This document shows, piece after piece, positions 15,060 through 24,722 of a stretch of DNA of 48,431 nucleotides. A program made the position numbers and the translations under genes. Source of the stretch: Baffinella frigidus (Eukaryota; Cryptophyceae; Cryptomonadales; Baffinellaceae). Position 1 is the first letter of the stretch; each line of letters starts with the position of its first letter. Below the pieces are notes generated by a model. It was not told where the DNA came from, made no database searches, and saw only the letters and a list, made by a program, of their open reading frames with translations. The stretch spans positions 4,289 to 52,719 of the forward strand of contig MU647545.1 in assembly GCA_026770585.1 (NCBI GenBank), read 5' to 3'.

Positions 15060-17744
15060 CTACGACCCGTCTTTGAAATGTCGCGTGCGAACCGCATGTG
15101 AAACCAATGTTGTGTTCATACCTATACGCATGACCCGTCTGTCACTCACCCCCCCGTGCTCGTACACAGAACTATCCTGATACAGGCTCCCTCCCAGACT
15201 CAGATCAGTATAGAGTTTATCAGCGTTCTCACCTGAAATCGCGATGTTGCAACGCATGATTCCCTTGGTGTCGTCTTCAGGGGTGTATATACTAGAAATG
15301 GTCGCGGGGTGCCAATTTGAAAGGATCTGAGACATTGCCACTGAACCAATGGTTGGTGAACGCGTTTCTGCCCACTGCATCAGCATCTGATTGCGATAAT
15401 TCTCATTCTCCACGTCAGTGAGGACTGGGAGCCGTATCTTCTCCAACGTGATCCTTGTGGTGGAGTTGCTTGGGTTGTTGAGCATATCGGATGCGTCTGC
15501 ACCGATGAGTATCTTCCCATCATCTGATATCTGGTTCATCATCATATCGTCCATCTGGTAGAACGTTTGGTAGAAGTCCGGGACAGGGGGGGTATCGCCC
15601 ACCACCACCGTGTCCTGTGCAGAGTGCATGAACCCTTCTAGACGCACATCGTCTCCGGCCACCATGTAGTCTCGTACTAGATCGACCTGGAGCGACTTGA
15701 GGAACGTCTCAACCGGTACAGACGCGAGCTGTGTCTTGGTATGACCACACATCTTCATCTTGTTTTCCTTTCCACCATTCATTCGTGCGACAGCGACGTG
15801 ACCCTTCACGGGACACATGTGTAGTGCTGTGGTCGACTCTGAAACGAAGAAGTCTTCTGACTCCGAGATATCTATGCATGGGAATCCACTACGAATAGCT
15901 TGTGAGAGAACGTTCAAGCCATTGTTCGTAGATGTAACTGGCGAAGGTCGGTTGTAAATGGGTCTCGACAATGTGAAGCTTTTCACGTCATCTGTGCAGG
16001 AAAATGGCATAGACACACCCATTGTGCAATGGGAAGGGTCGGAGTGCCTACCCATTGCAGCAGGACCCGACAGGGGTGGTACCTTCAGAAGGACACCCGT
16101 GTTTGAGGGATTCTCGAAGAACCCGTAGACATTCTGCAACACCTCAGAGCGAATCTCTTTCTTCTTCGAAACCACAAAGCCTGCGCAATGCCCTGCTTGT
16201 TTGAGTGTGTCGTATTGAGAAGGATCCATTTGAGGATTCGCACACATCGCGCCGATAATGGCTGTCTTGAGGTCGACAGCCATATGAGCGAGTGCACTGA
16301 GCGCTGTGACTTGCACTGCGAACGCATAGTGTTTATGTGTGGGTATGTCGACGTTGCAATCCTTGGTGATCCAATCTGACAGCGCGGTACGGCCTGCATC
16401 TGTGTGACACTGACTCAGGAGCCGTGCGGCGTCGTAAAAGGCTGCGCGCATATTTGTCTGTAAGGCCACCTGACCTGCTTGGCTACCTTCACAGTCGTCC
16501 GGGCGGAAGGTTATGAAAGCATTGGGTGCACTGTGCATGGCGTCGATACATTCCGTCTCTTGTACATCCCGGGCTTTCCATTTCCCATCGAAGGTACCTT
16601 TACGCAACTCTGTGACGGTTTCAGTGGATATGTTGAGGACCACGTCACCTGTATACGGTGAAAGCTCTGCCGCGTAAGTCGGTCCCTGGTAGATAGTGTG
16701 CAGCAACCTCAATGCCTGGTCCCCGTCCATCCGTCGTGGGGGGGTATACACACCGAATAAAAGGGGTCCAACATCCGGGTCTTCTGGTGTGACCCCACTG
16801 ATATTAAACGCAAACGCGGTGAAGTAAACCGCTAGAGCGGATAGCACAGTCCCGAAATCAGACTTGTACATCTCACCCATTTGGAATAGCCCGGTCACCT
16901 CATTCTCTTGGAGTCCCATTGAAAACGCACGTGTCATCATACCACCGATGCTGTTCTTGCGCACAACACATCGGTTCTGAACGTCACCACCAACCACTAC
17001 GAGGTTTCCCGCAATAACCTGGGAGCGTTCCTTCATTGAATGCATCATTGACTCACGTATGTATCCGTTATCCATCTCTGACTTGAGGACCGCTTTGAGT
17101 TGGGCAGCGGTCGAACAGCGTACCCCCCCCATTGAAACCACGGCGTCTGAGAACTCTACTACTAAATTCAACGCGGCAAAGTTATGCGCAAACTTCTTGC
17201 TGAGCACACGAAGTGCAGCTGGGACAGACGTGTCGTCTTGCATACACACACCGAACTCTGACAGAGCAACCCATCCGGCACACAGCAACATGTGCAGGTC
17301 ATTTTCTCGCGTTTGGGGGAGGCTTTCAATTCCGTGCACCATCGTGACAGATGTGTCCGGTCTCTTTGTGTAGAATGCAAACTTCAAAGAGTCCACCTTG
17401 GTCATGTCACCACACGCCCCATGAGTTCCCGCAAGGAATTCGTTCATTGGGACACCAGTGTTCATATCAGCACTGGGCTTGATATCGTACGACACGCGAA
17501 TTCCACCCGGTTTGTACGCGTCTATATTGAACGTTGTTGAATTGGAGAGATTGTGACACGATACCTTTGCAACAACTGGAACTTTGTCTCCAAGGACCTT
17601 GGCGACCGCTCCGGTGTCTGTCTCCCATTCGTGGGATATCACACGCATTGTGTACTCAACCTTGAGCTGCCTATCCATGGTTTGATTGAGTTTTGCGGGT
17701 TTGCCTGCCACGTCGCGATCTTTGTTGGCTGACTGTATGTTCAT
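15060..17744 (-). CDS. Large probable structural protein, 894 aa
   Basis: Unrecognised. It is convergent with the capsid gene: the stops are only 57 nt apart, with AATAAA between them. Long, soluble, beta-rich-looking sequence with many short hydrophobic strands and no low-complexity region, transmembrane helix or enzymatic motif. The TATTTAAG element lies 41 nt upstream of the ATG, the same strong-promoter type as the two capsid genes. Size, promoter and position make a capsid, triplex-1 or tegument component plausible, but this is inference. Confidence 0.55.
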   Translation of the reverse strand: MNIQSANKDRDVAGKPAKLNQTMDRQLKVEYTMRVISHEWETDTGAVAKVLGDKVPVVAKVSCHNLSNSTTFNIDAYKPGGIRVSYDIKPSADMNTGVPMNEFLAGTHGACGDMTKVDSLKFAFYTKRPDTSVTMVHGIESLPQTRENDLHMLLCAGWVALSEFGVCMQDDTSVPAALRVLSKKFAHNFAALNLVVEFSDAVVSMGGVRCSTAAQLKAVLKSEMDNGYIRESMMHSMKERSQVIAGNLVVVGGDVQNRCVVRKNSIGGMMTRAFSMGLQENEVTGLFQMGEMYKSDFGTVLSALAVYFTAFAFNISGVTPEDPDVGPLLFGVYTPPRRMDGDQALRLLHTIYQGPTYAAELSPYTGDVVLNISTETVTELRKGTFDGKWKARDVQETECIDAMHSAPNAFITFRPDDCEGSQAGQVALQTNMRAAFYDAARLLSQCHTDAGRTALSDWITKDCNVDIPTHKHYAFAVQVTALSALAHMAVDLKTAIIGAMCANPQMDPSQYDTLKQAGHCAGFVVSKKKEIRSEVLQNVYGFFENPSNTGVLLKVPPLSGPAAMGRHSDPSHCTMGVSMPFSCTDDVKSFTLSRPIYNRPSPVTSTNNGLNVLSQAIRSGFPCIDISESEDFFVSESTTALHMCPVKGHVAVARMNGGKENKMKMCGHTKTQLASVPVETFLKSLQVDLVRDYMVAGDDVRLEGFMHSAQDTVVVGDTPPVPDFYQTFYQMDDMMMNQISDDGKILIGADASDMLNNPSNSTTRITLEKIRLPVLTDVENENYRNQMLMQWAETRSPTIGSVAMSQILSNWHPATISSIYTPEDDTKGIMRCNIAISGENADKLYTDLSLGGSLYQDSSVYEHGGVSDRRVMRIGMNTTLVSHAVRTRHFKDGS

Positions 17745-17784
17745 AATCAGAACTTAGGTGGCTGGGTTTTTTCACAATGATACA

Positions 17785-17792
17785 CTTAAATA
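17785..17792 (-). promoter_or_regulatory. TATA-like element of the 894-aa gene
   Basis: TATTTAAG on the minus strand, 41 nt before the ATG at 17744. Its flank (TTAAATATTT) also reads as A/T-rich on the plus strand, where a gene starts at 17832, so it may act in both directions. Confidence 0.65.
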
Positions 17793-17831
17793 TTTCAAAC
17801 GACCGTTGACAGACACAATGGGACCATTTTT

Positions 17832-18371
17832 ATGTGTATGGGTATTTCAATAGTCGAAAAACACATTGTTTCTATTTTCTTCCATCCACAAATCATCCAA
17901 TCTATGAGTCAGTATCGACAGCGACTGAGACACATTCAGGGGAATAGCTTGTTGTACACAGACCGATTGGGACGAGAATTGTCTCAAATGGTTATAGAGT
18001 ATGTTCACAAACACCCTATACGTCAATTGATGCACACTTCTATGAGTACACTGCGTGACTGGATCAGTCATAATAAGATGTACGTTCTATCCAGTAATTG
18101 TGGTGTTGTGGATGTTACTAATTCTCGTATCCTAACACTTGATTTCATACTAATTGAAAAGCCTACTCCCACCCAATCAACCTGTTTGACCTTGTGTACA
18201 GTAGTCAAGAACCCATTTATACCAGAAAGTGACCTACGGCGGATAGAAAAACACACACAGAAGCTCCACTCTATAGTGAGTGGGTCCTATGACTTGCGAT
18301 GCCGCAGCGTATTACTGGTATGTGACGGCAACCGCCGTTTCACTGAAACATGGATAGGAGTAGGTGACTGA
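17832..18371 (+). CDS. Hypothetical protein, 179 aa
   Basis: Unrecognised. Soluble, basic, no low complexity. An alternative ATG at 17904 would drop the first 24 residues. It ends convergently with the next minus-strand gene, and the two coding frames overlap over 85 nt (18287-18371). This is unusual among these genes and means one of the two C-termini may be shorter than it appears. Confidence 0.5.
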   Translation: MCMGISIVEKHIVSIFFHPQIIQSMSQYRQRLRHIQGNSLLYTDRLGRELSQMVIEYVHKHPIRQLMHTSMSTLRDWISHNKMYVLSSNCGVVDVTNSRILTLDFILIEKPTPTQSTCLTLCTVVKNPFIPESDLRRIEKHTQKLHSIVSGSYDLRCRSVLLVCDGNRRFTETWIGVGD

Positions 18372-18925
18372 CAACTGTCTGGGTCTGACGATGCATCGGT
18401 CTGAATGCGTGGTTCACCTGGTGATTCGTCACTCTGTATCTTCCGTTTTTCCGAACTTGGCAACAGAACAAAACGAATCACTTTGACATGGATGGAATTC
18501 ACTCGATCGTTTGTGTCACATGGGGTAGCACAAGATTGTACATAGAGCGTCATCTGGTCTGGCATGTAAACCCGACACTGTCGCGTGACCGCACATCGCA
18601 TGACTTCCATCCGTAGCAGCCTATATGCCACACACACTTGAAGTGTGGACCCATTCTCGTTATGAAGACAGTCTCGCATGATGCGGTCAAGTGATTTGAC
18701 ACCGTCACTACCCTGTGTGATCACCGTGTCCACCACTAGACTCTTGTGTACTCTATCGTCTTCCAGTAAATCTCCGTGTCGAACAATTAGAGCTCTGTCG
18801 TCTCGTATATCGAGAATTCCATTGATGTACTGTGGCAGTGATGTTCTGGTCTGGTTTATGCGTTCAGAGTGTTCCATCTGGAACTGGTGATAATTTGATA
18901 ATTGGTAGCCTGTGTTTGAATACAT
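18287..18925 (-). CDS. Hypothetical protein, ~212 aa
   Basis: Unrecognised. A folded-looking N-terminal 150 residues is followed by a charged, Ser/Pro-rich tail rich in basic residues at the very end. The frame begins at 18955 with a GTG; the first in-frame ATG is at 18925. Its 3' end overlaps the convergent plus-strand gene by 85 nt. It shares an intergenic region with the metacaspase gene, whose TATA-like element (18966-18973) is nearly palindromic. Confidence 0.5.
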   Translation of the reverse strand: MYSNTGYQLSNYHQFQMEHSERINQTRTSLPQYINGILDIRDDRALIVRHGDLLEDDRVHKSLVVDTVITQGSDGVKSLDRIMRDCLHNENGSTLQVCVAYRLLRMEVMRCAVTRQCRVYMPDQMTLYVQSCATPCDTNDRVNSIHVKVIRFVLLPSSEKRKIQSDESPGEPRIQTDASSDPDSCQSPTPIHVSVKRRLPSHTSNTLRHRKS

Positions 18926-18965
18926 GAAAGTCTTTTCTGCCCTCAGACCAACCACTGCGTCTCTG

Positions 18966-18973
18966 TATTTAAG
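18966..18973 (+). promoter_or_regulatory. TATA-like element of the metacaspase gene
   Basis: TATTTAAG, 61 nt before the ATG at 19035. The reverse strand reads CTTAAATA, about 41 nt before the ATG at 18925, so it could serve both genes. Confidence 0.55.
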
Positions 18974-19034
18974 TTGGTAACACCAACGTTACCGCTGGAG
19001 TGGCTGGTGTGGTGTTCCACCCAGGTGCTTCAGC

Positions 19035-20441
19035 ATGTGGTACCCCCATCGGGATGAGGCAGACTTCCTGCTCTCGATGACAGACTGGAGATTCGCAAAA
19101 TGGTTTGTGATGATTGCAATCAGGTTGGTTGTGTGGGCGTTTTTCGTCCACCCCAAAACGGCTGCATTCGACTGGCAAACATTGAGCGCATTATGCACTT
19201 GCGGTTTGGGTGAAGTGCTGTACGTGTTTCTTCCCCCAGCCAAGTACATCCCATATCCCTGGTTGTACTCAACGGTATTCCTGTACGTGTCCGTGTGCCT
19301 TTACTGGTATTGGCATCCGGTGGATCCACTCACTGTAACAGATGATGACACACACATGTGTCCTGCTTCCACCTTGAAGCCGGTTCTGTCGCAGCCGGTT
19401 CTATCGCAGCCGGTTCTGTCACAGCCACCGGTTCCTGCCCACATTCCCGAAAAGACAGCCACAGAAAACGTCGGTGAACATACACACTTGCCGGGCTTCC
19501 TCACAAAGCACGTGCCGCCTGCCAGTTCGTTCCAAGAAGGCATCATTGGAATCGTCGGGGTGTTTATCGGATACAACAGACCTGGGTTCGCAAACGTAGA
19601 ACCCCTCAAAGGAGTTGCAAACGATATTGAATACGTCAAGGGTTTCGCCAAGAAGCTTTCTGATACTAACCAACGCGTACACTTGTGGTGCTTGACCGAC
19701 CAGGTTCACACACAGACGTCGTATAAGATAGCTGACAACGCCACGATAACCTATCTGACACCCACCATTGACAATCTCAAGTGGGTATTCAAGAAAGGCC
19801 TGACCAGCTCGGCCAGTTTTCGCATGCTCTGGCTACACCTTTCATGCCACACATGTCTCCGCAAAGATGTTCGCGGTGATGAACCTTGGGTTCTAATGCT
19901 TCGGAACGACGAGAAGAACATCGAGTACATGAACCCTTGCGTAATTCGCGATTCTGTGACAGACTTCCACACCTTCTACGCCGGACGGCGGCCTGGCATC
20001 GAAATCCCGATAGTTTCCGTGTTGGACACATGCCACGCACTTGCAATTATGGCAACGCAAAATGACTTGAAGATGACCAAGACATTCACCGGGGTCGAGA
20101 TCCGGTCCCAGAAGGGGCGGATGCTCCGTCCCATCAAGCTCAAAATCATCAACTTTACATCTTCAAACGAGAAGGAGCTCGCCAGGGAATACCGTGAGTC
20201 CGGCACGGGCAAATACAGTGGATGTCTCACGAAGATAATGTACGATCCGGTTCACGACTTCTCGCCCGCACAGTTTATGATTGACTCGTTTGCTACGGAA
20301 GGGAACACATTTCGATTGGCAGTCGCCGTCGCGTACCAGATGCAGGCATCCACGGTACCCCAGCAGAACGGCATTTATTTCGGGTGCAGCGACGTGAAGT
20401 ATACCCCGATAGACGAGGGCACCGTGAGTGTGTCCTGGTAG
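19035..20441 (+). CDS. Membrane-anchored metacaspase-like protease
   Basis: Caspase-fold cysteine protease (family C14, metacaspase type), 468 aa. Hydrophobic segments at about residues 22-38 and 76-92 anchor the N-terminus. A linker (~95-160) carries three tandem PVLSQ repeats encoded by 15-bp DNA repeats. The protease domain starts with IVGVFIGYN and LKGVANDIEYVK (~173-202), the usual first strand and helix. The catalytic His is in LSCHTCLRKD (His ~272; SGHG in most metacaspases) and the Cys in SVLDTCHAL (Cys ~333; DSCHSG in most). Both catalytic residues are present, though the surrounding motifs are divergent. Likely substrate class: Arg/Lys sites; role in host death, egress or polyprotein processing is inference. 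TATTTAAG 61 nt upstream. Confidence 0.75.
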   Translation: MWYPHRDEADFLLSMTDWRFAKWFVMIAIRLVVWAFFVHPKTAAFDWQTLSALCTCGLGEVLYVFLPPAKYIPYPWLYSTVFLYVSVCLYWYWHPVDPLTVTDDDTHMCPASTLKPVLSQPVLSQPVLSQPPVPAHIPEKTATENVGEHTHLPGFLTKHVPPASSFQEGIIGIVGVFIGYNRPGFANVEPLKGVANDIEYVKGFAKKLSDTNQRVHLWCLTDQVHTQTSYKIADNATITYLTPTIDNLKWVFKKGLTSSASFRMLWLHLSCHTCLRKDVRGDEPWVLMLRNDEKNIEYMNPCVIRDSVTDFHTFYAGRRPGIEIPIVSVLDTCHALAIMATQNDLKMTKTFTGVEIRSQKGRMLRPIKLKIINFTSSNEKELAREYRESGTGKYSGCLTKIMYDPVHDFSPAQFMIDSFATEGNTFRLAVAVAYQMQASTVPQQNGIYFGCSDVKYTPIDEGTVSVSW

Positions 20442-20572
20442 GCTAGGGTTTCAGCCGATTCACAGTGGTGGATTTGGGGATTTAATAAATAAATAAAAAA
20501 ACACGTGTCTTCGGTATAGATAGACTCGTGACCACGGTAGTTGTGCTACCACCACCCACATCATATCTTTGC

Positions 20573-21139
20573 ATGGTCCATATTCCCACATCCCTAGACC
20601 ACTCACCTTGTAGGAACTGCCTGTTGTGTGGGGTACGCGGGAATGCCGTCACGTTTCGGACGCGGTCTGTCGCGTTTATGAGAGAGGTCCTAACACGGGA
20701 CATACAGGAGACCCCATTCGCATGGAAGTACATACATAACCAGCTCAAGTGTCATCCTCACGATTCCAACGTCGACGTGTGTGCGCCATGCATACAGTGG
20801 CTACAGCGCGCGAGTAAATTTGCTTCGCATATGGTGACGCGGTACATGCTACTCGTGGACCAGCTCTTTATGTGTGTTCTACACCCAGGGCGCGCCCCTG
20901 GAAAGACTGCCTGCATACAGGCTCGTGTGTACCAGCGCATCCTCAAGACACTCCGACAGCCCGGCAATGTACTCCTACTCCTATGCCCGATCATGGTTCG
21001 CGACGTCATCGCAAACAAGTTGGAACTGGACCACAAGAAGCCGCTGATGCACATTATGCAGAGTTGGTGGGTGGTGAATGGGTCTCCTGAACTTCTTCCC
21101 TCGGCCGAGGTGGCACGCGCGGTGCGATTCTTCGTGTGA
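20573..21139 (+). CDS. Cys-rich hypothetical protein, ~188 aa
   Basis: Unrecognised. The N-terminus carries CRNCLLCG (~13-20), and CHPHDSNVDVCAPC (~60-73) follows. Together these could form one zinc site of zinc-ribbon or treble-clef type. The rest looks helical. The frame begins at 20528 with a GTG; the first ATG is at 20573. AATAATAAA follows the stop. Nucleic-acid binding is possible but not shown. Confidence 0.55.
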   Translation: MVHIPTSLDHSPCRNCLLCGVRGNAVTFRTRSVAFMREVLTRDIQETPFAWKYIHNQLKCHPHDSNVDVCAPCIQWLQRASKFASHMVTRYMLLVDQLFMCVLHPGRAPGKTACIQARVYQRILKTLRQPGNVLLLLCPIMVRDVIANKLELDHKKPLMHIMQSWWVVNGSPELLPSAEVARAVRFFV

Positions 21140-21242
21140 GACATTTCGAATAATAAATGTATGTAACACACATCGAGAAACTCCCCACCCCACACACACC
21201 TCCACCACTCCCAACCCCAATCCCCTCCCATCAGTGGTCCTC

Positions 21243-23138
21243 TCACATGTGCTCACGCAACGGTGCCTTTCCAGCCGTCGGTGGGGTTTGGATGATGTGG
21301 AGAATGTACTGGCCCGGCTTGACCCCCATCTTGGCAGCGTCGGCTGCGGTGTTGTTGCACACCCACAAGCTCGGCCACCCCTCTTTGCGCTCCGTGTAAA
21401 GGCAAACGTCAACACCGTCATGCACCGCCACTCCTGTGTCAAACTCCTCAAAGATCAAATTTACGTATGTGTGGTGGTTAGGGACTGAATAGATAGCACC
21501 CGACCACTCTGTGTCCGCGGACGGGTCAGTCAGGGTGAATCGGTCGTTGATCAGATGCGATATGAGAGTGTCGAGACCCCCCGGGGCCTCTACCTCCATG
21601 AACACCGTCGCCGACTGAGGAATGGTGGGCACTGGGCAGCAGATAGTCTTGTGTAGTTTCCAGTCAAGCTTCTGGCATTCTGCGTTGCAGTACGCCTCGA
21701 TCTTGCAGGTGTTGCACTTGAAAGGGTGCTTCGGTAGTGCGGCCTTGCACACGGAGCAGGCGTGGATACACCGCAGCATCAGAGGTGTGTGGACTATCGG
21801 CGTGTCTGTCGGCGGCGTCTTGGCCGTGCTCGGGCCCGTCGCGGTGTCGGTCGGCGGCGTCTTGGCCGTGCTTGGGCCCGTCGCGGCCCCCATCTGGTCC
21901 CCACTCCCCGCTCCGAAGCACTGTGTGCGAAAGTCGTTCACGAGCCCGAGAAAGCGATCCCTCCCATCCTCGGGTTGGATCGACTCCGATATGAAGGCGG
22001 TCATGCGATCGATGTACACACACGAATCCACTGCAAACCCACAGTCAAAAGACATCATGTCCTGGACTTTCTTGACTTGGACGGCCTGTAGCTCGTACGA
22101 AGTCGCATTGCCGAACTGGACTATCGCATCCTCCAGCTTATTCTCGAAGGCTGTTTCCTTCTCCCGCTGTTCCTTGTCCGGTGTCTTCAACGGCGGCGTC
22201 TTGCTCTGCGGCGTGTCGGTCGGCGGCGTCTTGGTCTGCGGCGTGTCGGTCGGCGGCGTCTTGGTCGGCGGCGTCTTGGTCGTGATCGGGTCCCGCCTCC
22301 CACCCATCGCGGCCCCCATCAGCCCCCAACTCCCTGTGTCTCCACACAATGCGCGCAGCTCTTTCACGCCATCGAGCACGACCTGTCGCTTGATACCCGC
22401 CCCGCTTCCGTCCTCGTCATGGCTTGACTGCTCTGCGTAGAGGCAAATCTCATTGACGTACTGTTCCGAGTGAGCAGCGAACTCCTTGTCCGCATGCATC
22501 AGGTCTTGAATCTTCTTGACCCCGGCGAACCGAAGAGCGGGCGTAGGTGCTAGGGCGATCTGAGCCATCGACTCCTCGAGGATTTTCTCGAAAGCGCGAT
22601 GTTGCACCGTCTGCGGCGTCTTGGTCGCCGGCGTCTTGGTCGGCGGCGTCTTGGTCTGCAGCGTCTTGGTCGTGGCCGGGTCCCGCCTCCCACCCATCGC
22701 GCCCTCCATCCCCCGTGTGTCCCCGCACAGTGCGTCCAGCGCTTTCACGGCATCGACCATGGCTTGCCGACTGGCACTCACCTCAACCCCTTCCTGAAGA
22801 TCGGTTGACCTCACTGCGTAGAGGCGAATCTCGCTGATGTACTTCTCCGCGTGAGCAGCGAACTCATCGTCCCCCTGCATTAGGCCTTGGATCTTCTTGG
22901 CCTCGACGGCTCCTGCTGCGGGCGACCTTGCTGTGGCGAGCCGGGCCATCGACTCCTCGAGGACTTTCTCGAAACCGCGAAATTTCGCAGACTCTGCGAT
23001 CCGAGCACGAATTATTACCCGCTTCCTCTCCCGCTCTTCCCCAGGTGTGTCGATCGACGGCTTCTTGGAATCCGGTTGTTCCTCTCGCGCACCAGCCTCC
23101 AACGAACCCAGGGGCATCGCGTCGGGCCCCCTTGACAT
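21243..23138 (-). CDS. Three-repeat MYND zinc-finger protein, 631 aa
   Basis: Host-like, G/C-rich gene. Three tandem ~110-130-residue repeats (starting near residues 53, 182 and 335) share a pattern FEK.LEES...KKIQ.LM....FA......I...; the third is the most diverged. They are joined by long Thr-Pro-rich linkers (TKTPPTKTP, TPQTKTP). A MYND-type zinc finger follows at ~455-495 (CSVCKAALPKHPFKCNTC, then CNAECQKLDWKLHKTIC), with all Cys/His ligands of the C-x2-C / C-x2-C / C-x3-C / H-x3-C scheme. MYND fingers bind proline-rich partners, often in transcriptional repressors. The C-terminal ~120 residues are unassigned. TGTAGTAAA lies 61 nt upstream instead of the viral TATA element. Confidence 0.75.
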   Translation of the reverse strand: MSRGPDAMPLGSLEAGAREEQPDSKKPSIDTPGEERERKRVIIRARIAESAKFRGFEKVLEESMARLATARSPAAGAVEAKKIQGLMQGDDEFAAHAEKYISEIRLYAVRSTDLQEGVEVSASRQAMVDAVKALDALCGDTRGMEGAMGGRRDPATTKTLQTKTPPTKTPATKTPQTVQHRAFEKILEESMAQIALAPTPALRFAGVKKIQDLMHADKEFAAHSEQYVNEICLYAEQSSHDEDGSGAGIKRQVVLDGVKELRALCGDTGSWGLMGAAMGGRRDPITTKTPPTKTPPTDTPQTKTPPTDTPQSKTPPLKTPDKEQREKETAFENKLEDAIVQFGNATSYELQAVQVKKVQDMMSFDCGFAVDSCVYIDRMTAFISESIQPEDGRDRFLGLVNDFRTQCFGAGSGDQMGAATGPSTAKTPPTDTATGPSTAKTPPTDTPIVHTPLMLRCIHACSVCKAALPKHPFKCNTCKIEAYCNAECQKLDWKLHKTICCPVPTIPQSATVFMEVEAPGGLDTLISHLINDRFTLTDPSADTEWSGAIYSVPNHHTYVNLIFEEFDTGVAVHDGVDVCLYTERKEGWPSLWVCNNTAADAAKMGVKPGQYILHIIQTPPTAGKAPLREHM

Positions 23139-23170
23139 TCTTGTCTGGGCGCGATCGAGGATTTCCGCAG

Positions 23171-23290
23171 AGGTCAGCAGGCACGTCCAACGTACAACTG
23201 TAGTAAAAAACTTTTTTACAACAGGTCAGCAGGCAAATCCAATTTACAACAGGTCAGCAGGCAAATCCAACGTATACCTGTAGTAAAAAT
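23171..23290. repeat. Direct repeats in the MYND/ankyrin intergenic promoter
   Basis: The unit AGGTCAGCAGGCA..TCCAA occurs three times (about 23171, 23223 and 23251). In the first and third copies it is followed by TGTAGTAAAA (23199 and 23279). The two divergent genes on either side are both of the host-like class, so this is likely a duplicated promoter module. Confidence 0.75.
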
Positions 23291-23370
23291 ATCCCAATTT
23301 AAAATACCAGTTGTAAAAAACATCCGTGTGGTAAACTTTACCACCCAGGTCATGGAGACCGTAAGTCATC

Positions 23371-23379
23371 TTTACTACA
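23371..23379 (+). promoter_or_regulatory. TTTACTACA motif before the ankyrin gene
   Basis: TTTACTACA, 56 nt upstream of the ATG at 23435. Copies of this nonamer in either orientation also flank the MYND, TCP11, SET and OTU genes (23199, 23279, 32776, 46546, 46568, 46600, 46665, 48177, 48218 and 48238). I did not notice it at core viral genes. Confidence 0.6.
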
Positions 23380-23434
23380 CCACACCACAAGTTTTTTACC
23401 GCCACAAACTCTGTGCTTGCACCGCACTCACAGA

Positions 23435-24589
23435 ATGGCGGATGAGACAGCGCGGAAGCTCTGGCTCGCAGTGAACACGGGAAACCTTGACGAGGCGCAG
23501 CTGCTGCTTGGGCTGGGCACAGACCGTGAGTGGATGGATGAATCGCTCCGTGCTTCCACCACCCCCCTGATGGTTGCTGCGATCCGGGGGTTTCCTGTGA
23601 TGGCATCTCAGCTGATCAAGGCCGGGGCCTCCACGGCGACTCTCAACCCCAGGGGCTTCACTGCGCTCCATTTCGCCGCCCGGAACGACAGCGGCAATGT
23701 TGTGGCGGTTCTCTTCGCCAACTCCGCCGACGTGACTCTCACGGCCACCGACGGCAAGACACCCGCCCACGTCGCTGTGGTCTACAACCGCCCTTCTGTG
23801 CTCAAGCAGCTGCTGCAGCACGGATTCGACATCAACATCAAGCACTTCAAGGACGCGCAGCCGTTGCTACACACTGCCGTGCAGCTCCCAGGTCGGTTGG
23901 AGATCTTGAAGGTTCTTCTCCAGGGTGGCGCGGATGGATCGATGCCAGACCTGTGTGGGAGGACTGCGATGATCTGCGCTGTGCAGAAGGGGAACGCGGC
24001 GGCGGTTGCGGTGATGATCCAGTACAGCGTGGACGTCAACGCCAGGGCGGACAAGTATGGCAAGACACCGCTGCACCACGCGGTTGCAATGGGGAACGCG
24101 GGACTCACGGAAATGCTGCTGAACGCGGGCGCTGACATCGAAGTCAAGGACAATGCCGGCTACAGACCGCTCCACCACGCTGCAGCAAATGGCCAGGAGA
24201 ACACCACGCAGATCCTGATGGACTGGGGGGCGGACCTTCTGGCGAAGCTCGACGCGCCACTCAATAGGTTCGACACCACCCTAAACCCTAAACCCCAAAC
24301 CCTAAACCCTAAACCCTAAACCCTAAACCCTCAACCCCAAACCCTAAACCCTAAACCCTAAACCCTAAACCCTAAACCCTAAACCAGGGTGGACCCGGCT
24401 GGCGTTGCGTTCGCCAATCAGTACCCAATGATCGCGGAGATTATCTGGCATAGGGTGGCGCACAACCAGGCAGAGCGCGAGAAGAGATGCCAGGCGTTCT
24501 GCATGGGGCAGCACAAGCGGCTGGGGTGTCAGTCGCAAGCGGGAGGGATTGACCCGGAGATGTGTCGCATGATACTCAACAACATTTAA
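23435..24589 (+). CDS. Ankyrin-repeat protein with a telomere-repeat intron, 344 aa
   Basis: Two exons: 23435-24267 and 24388-24589. About seven ankyrin repeats run from residue ~6 to ~275, with clear G.TALHFAA, GKTPLHHAV and GYRPLHHAA motifs. Exon 1 ends CAATAG|GTTCGA and exon 2 follows AAACCAG|G. Joining them restores an Arg codon (phase 2) and a single 1035-nt frame that ends in a charged helical tail. Without splicing the frame reads into CCCTAAA repeats and stops. The ATG at 23435 has a good context (A at -3, G at +4). TTTACTACA lies upstream, AATAAA after the stop at 24627. Ankyrin proteins mediate protein contacts; in viruses they often recruit ubiquitin ligases. Confidence 0.8.
24268..24387 (+). 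repeat. Intron made of CCCTAAA telomere-like repeats
   Basis: 120-nt GT-AG intron (GTTCGACACC...AAACCAG) in the ankyrin gene. Apart from about 13 nt at the donor and the AG, it consists of tandem CCCTAAA heptamers with a few variants (CCCCAAA, CCCTCAA). The same heptamer as the Arabidopsis-type telomere, here interstitial and exactly bounded by splice sites. Confidence 0.85.
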
Positions 24590-24722
24590 AGGGGAGGTGG
24601 TGTGTGGTGGCGGTGGTTGTTTTTCAATAAAAGACCCGGGTCTGAAGCGGGGCCTCTGAGAGACTTGCTTAAGAAGCTTTTCGTATCTTTTATTACTCGC
24701 TCTGGTGTATAGCTTAGCTCCC

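Noticed and set aside
22547-23283. Overlapping frames opposite the MYND gene
   Set aside because: Arg/Ser-rich shadows of a G/C-rich coding strand without motifs.
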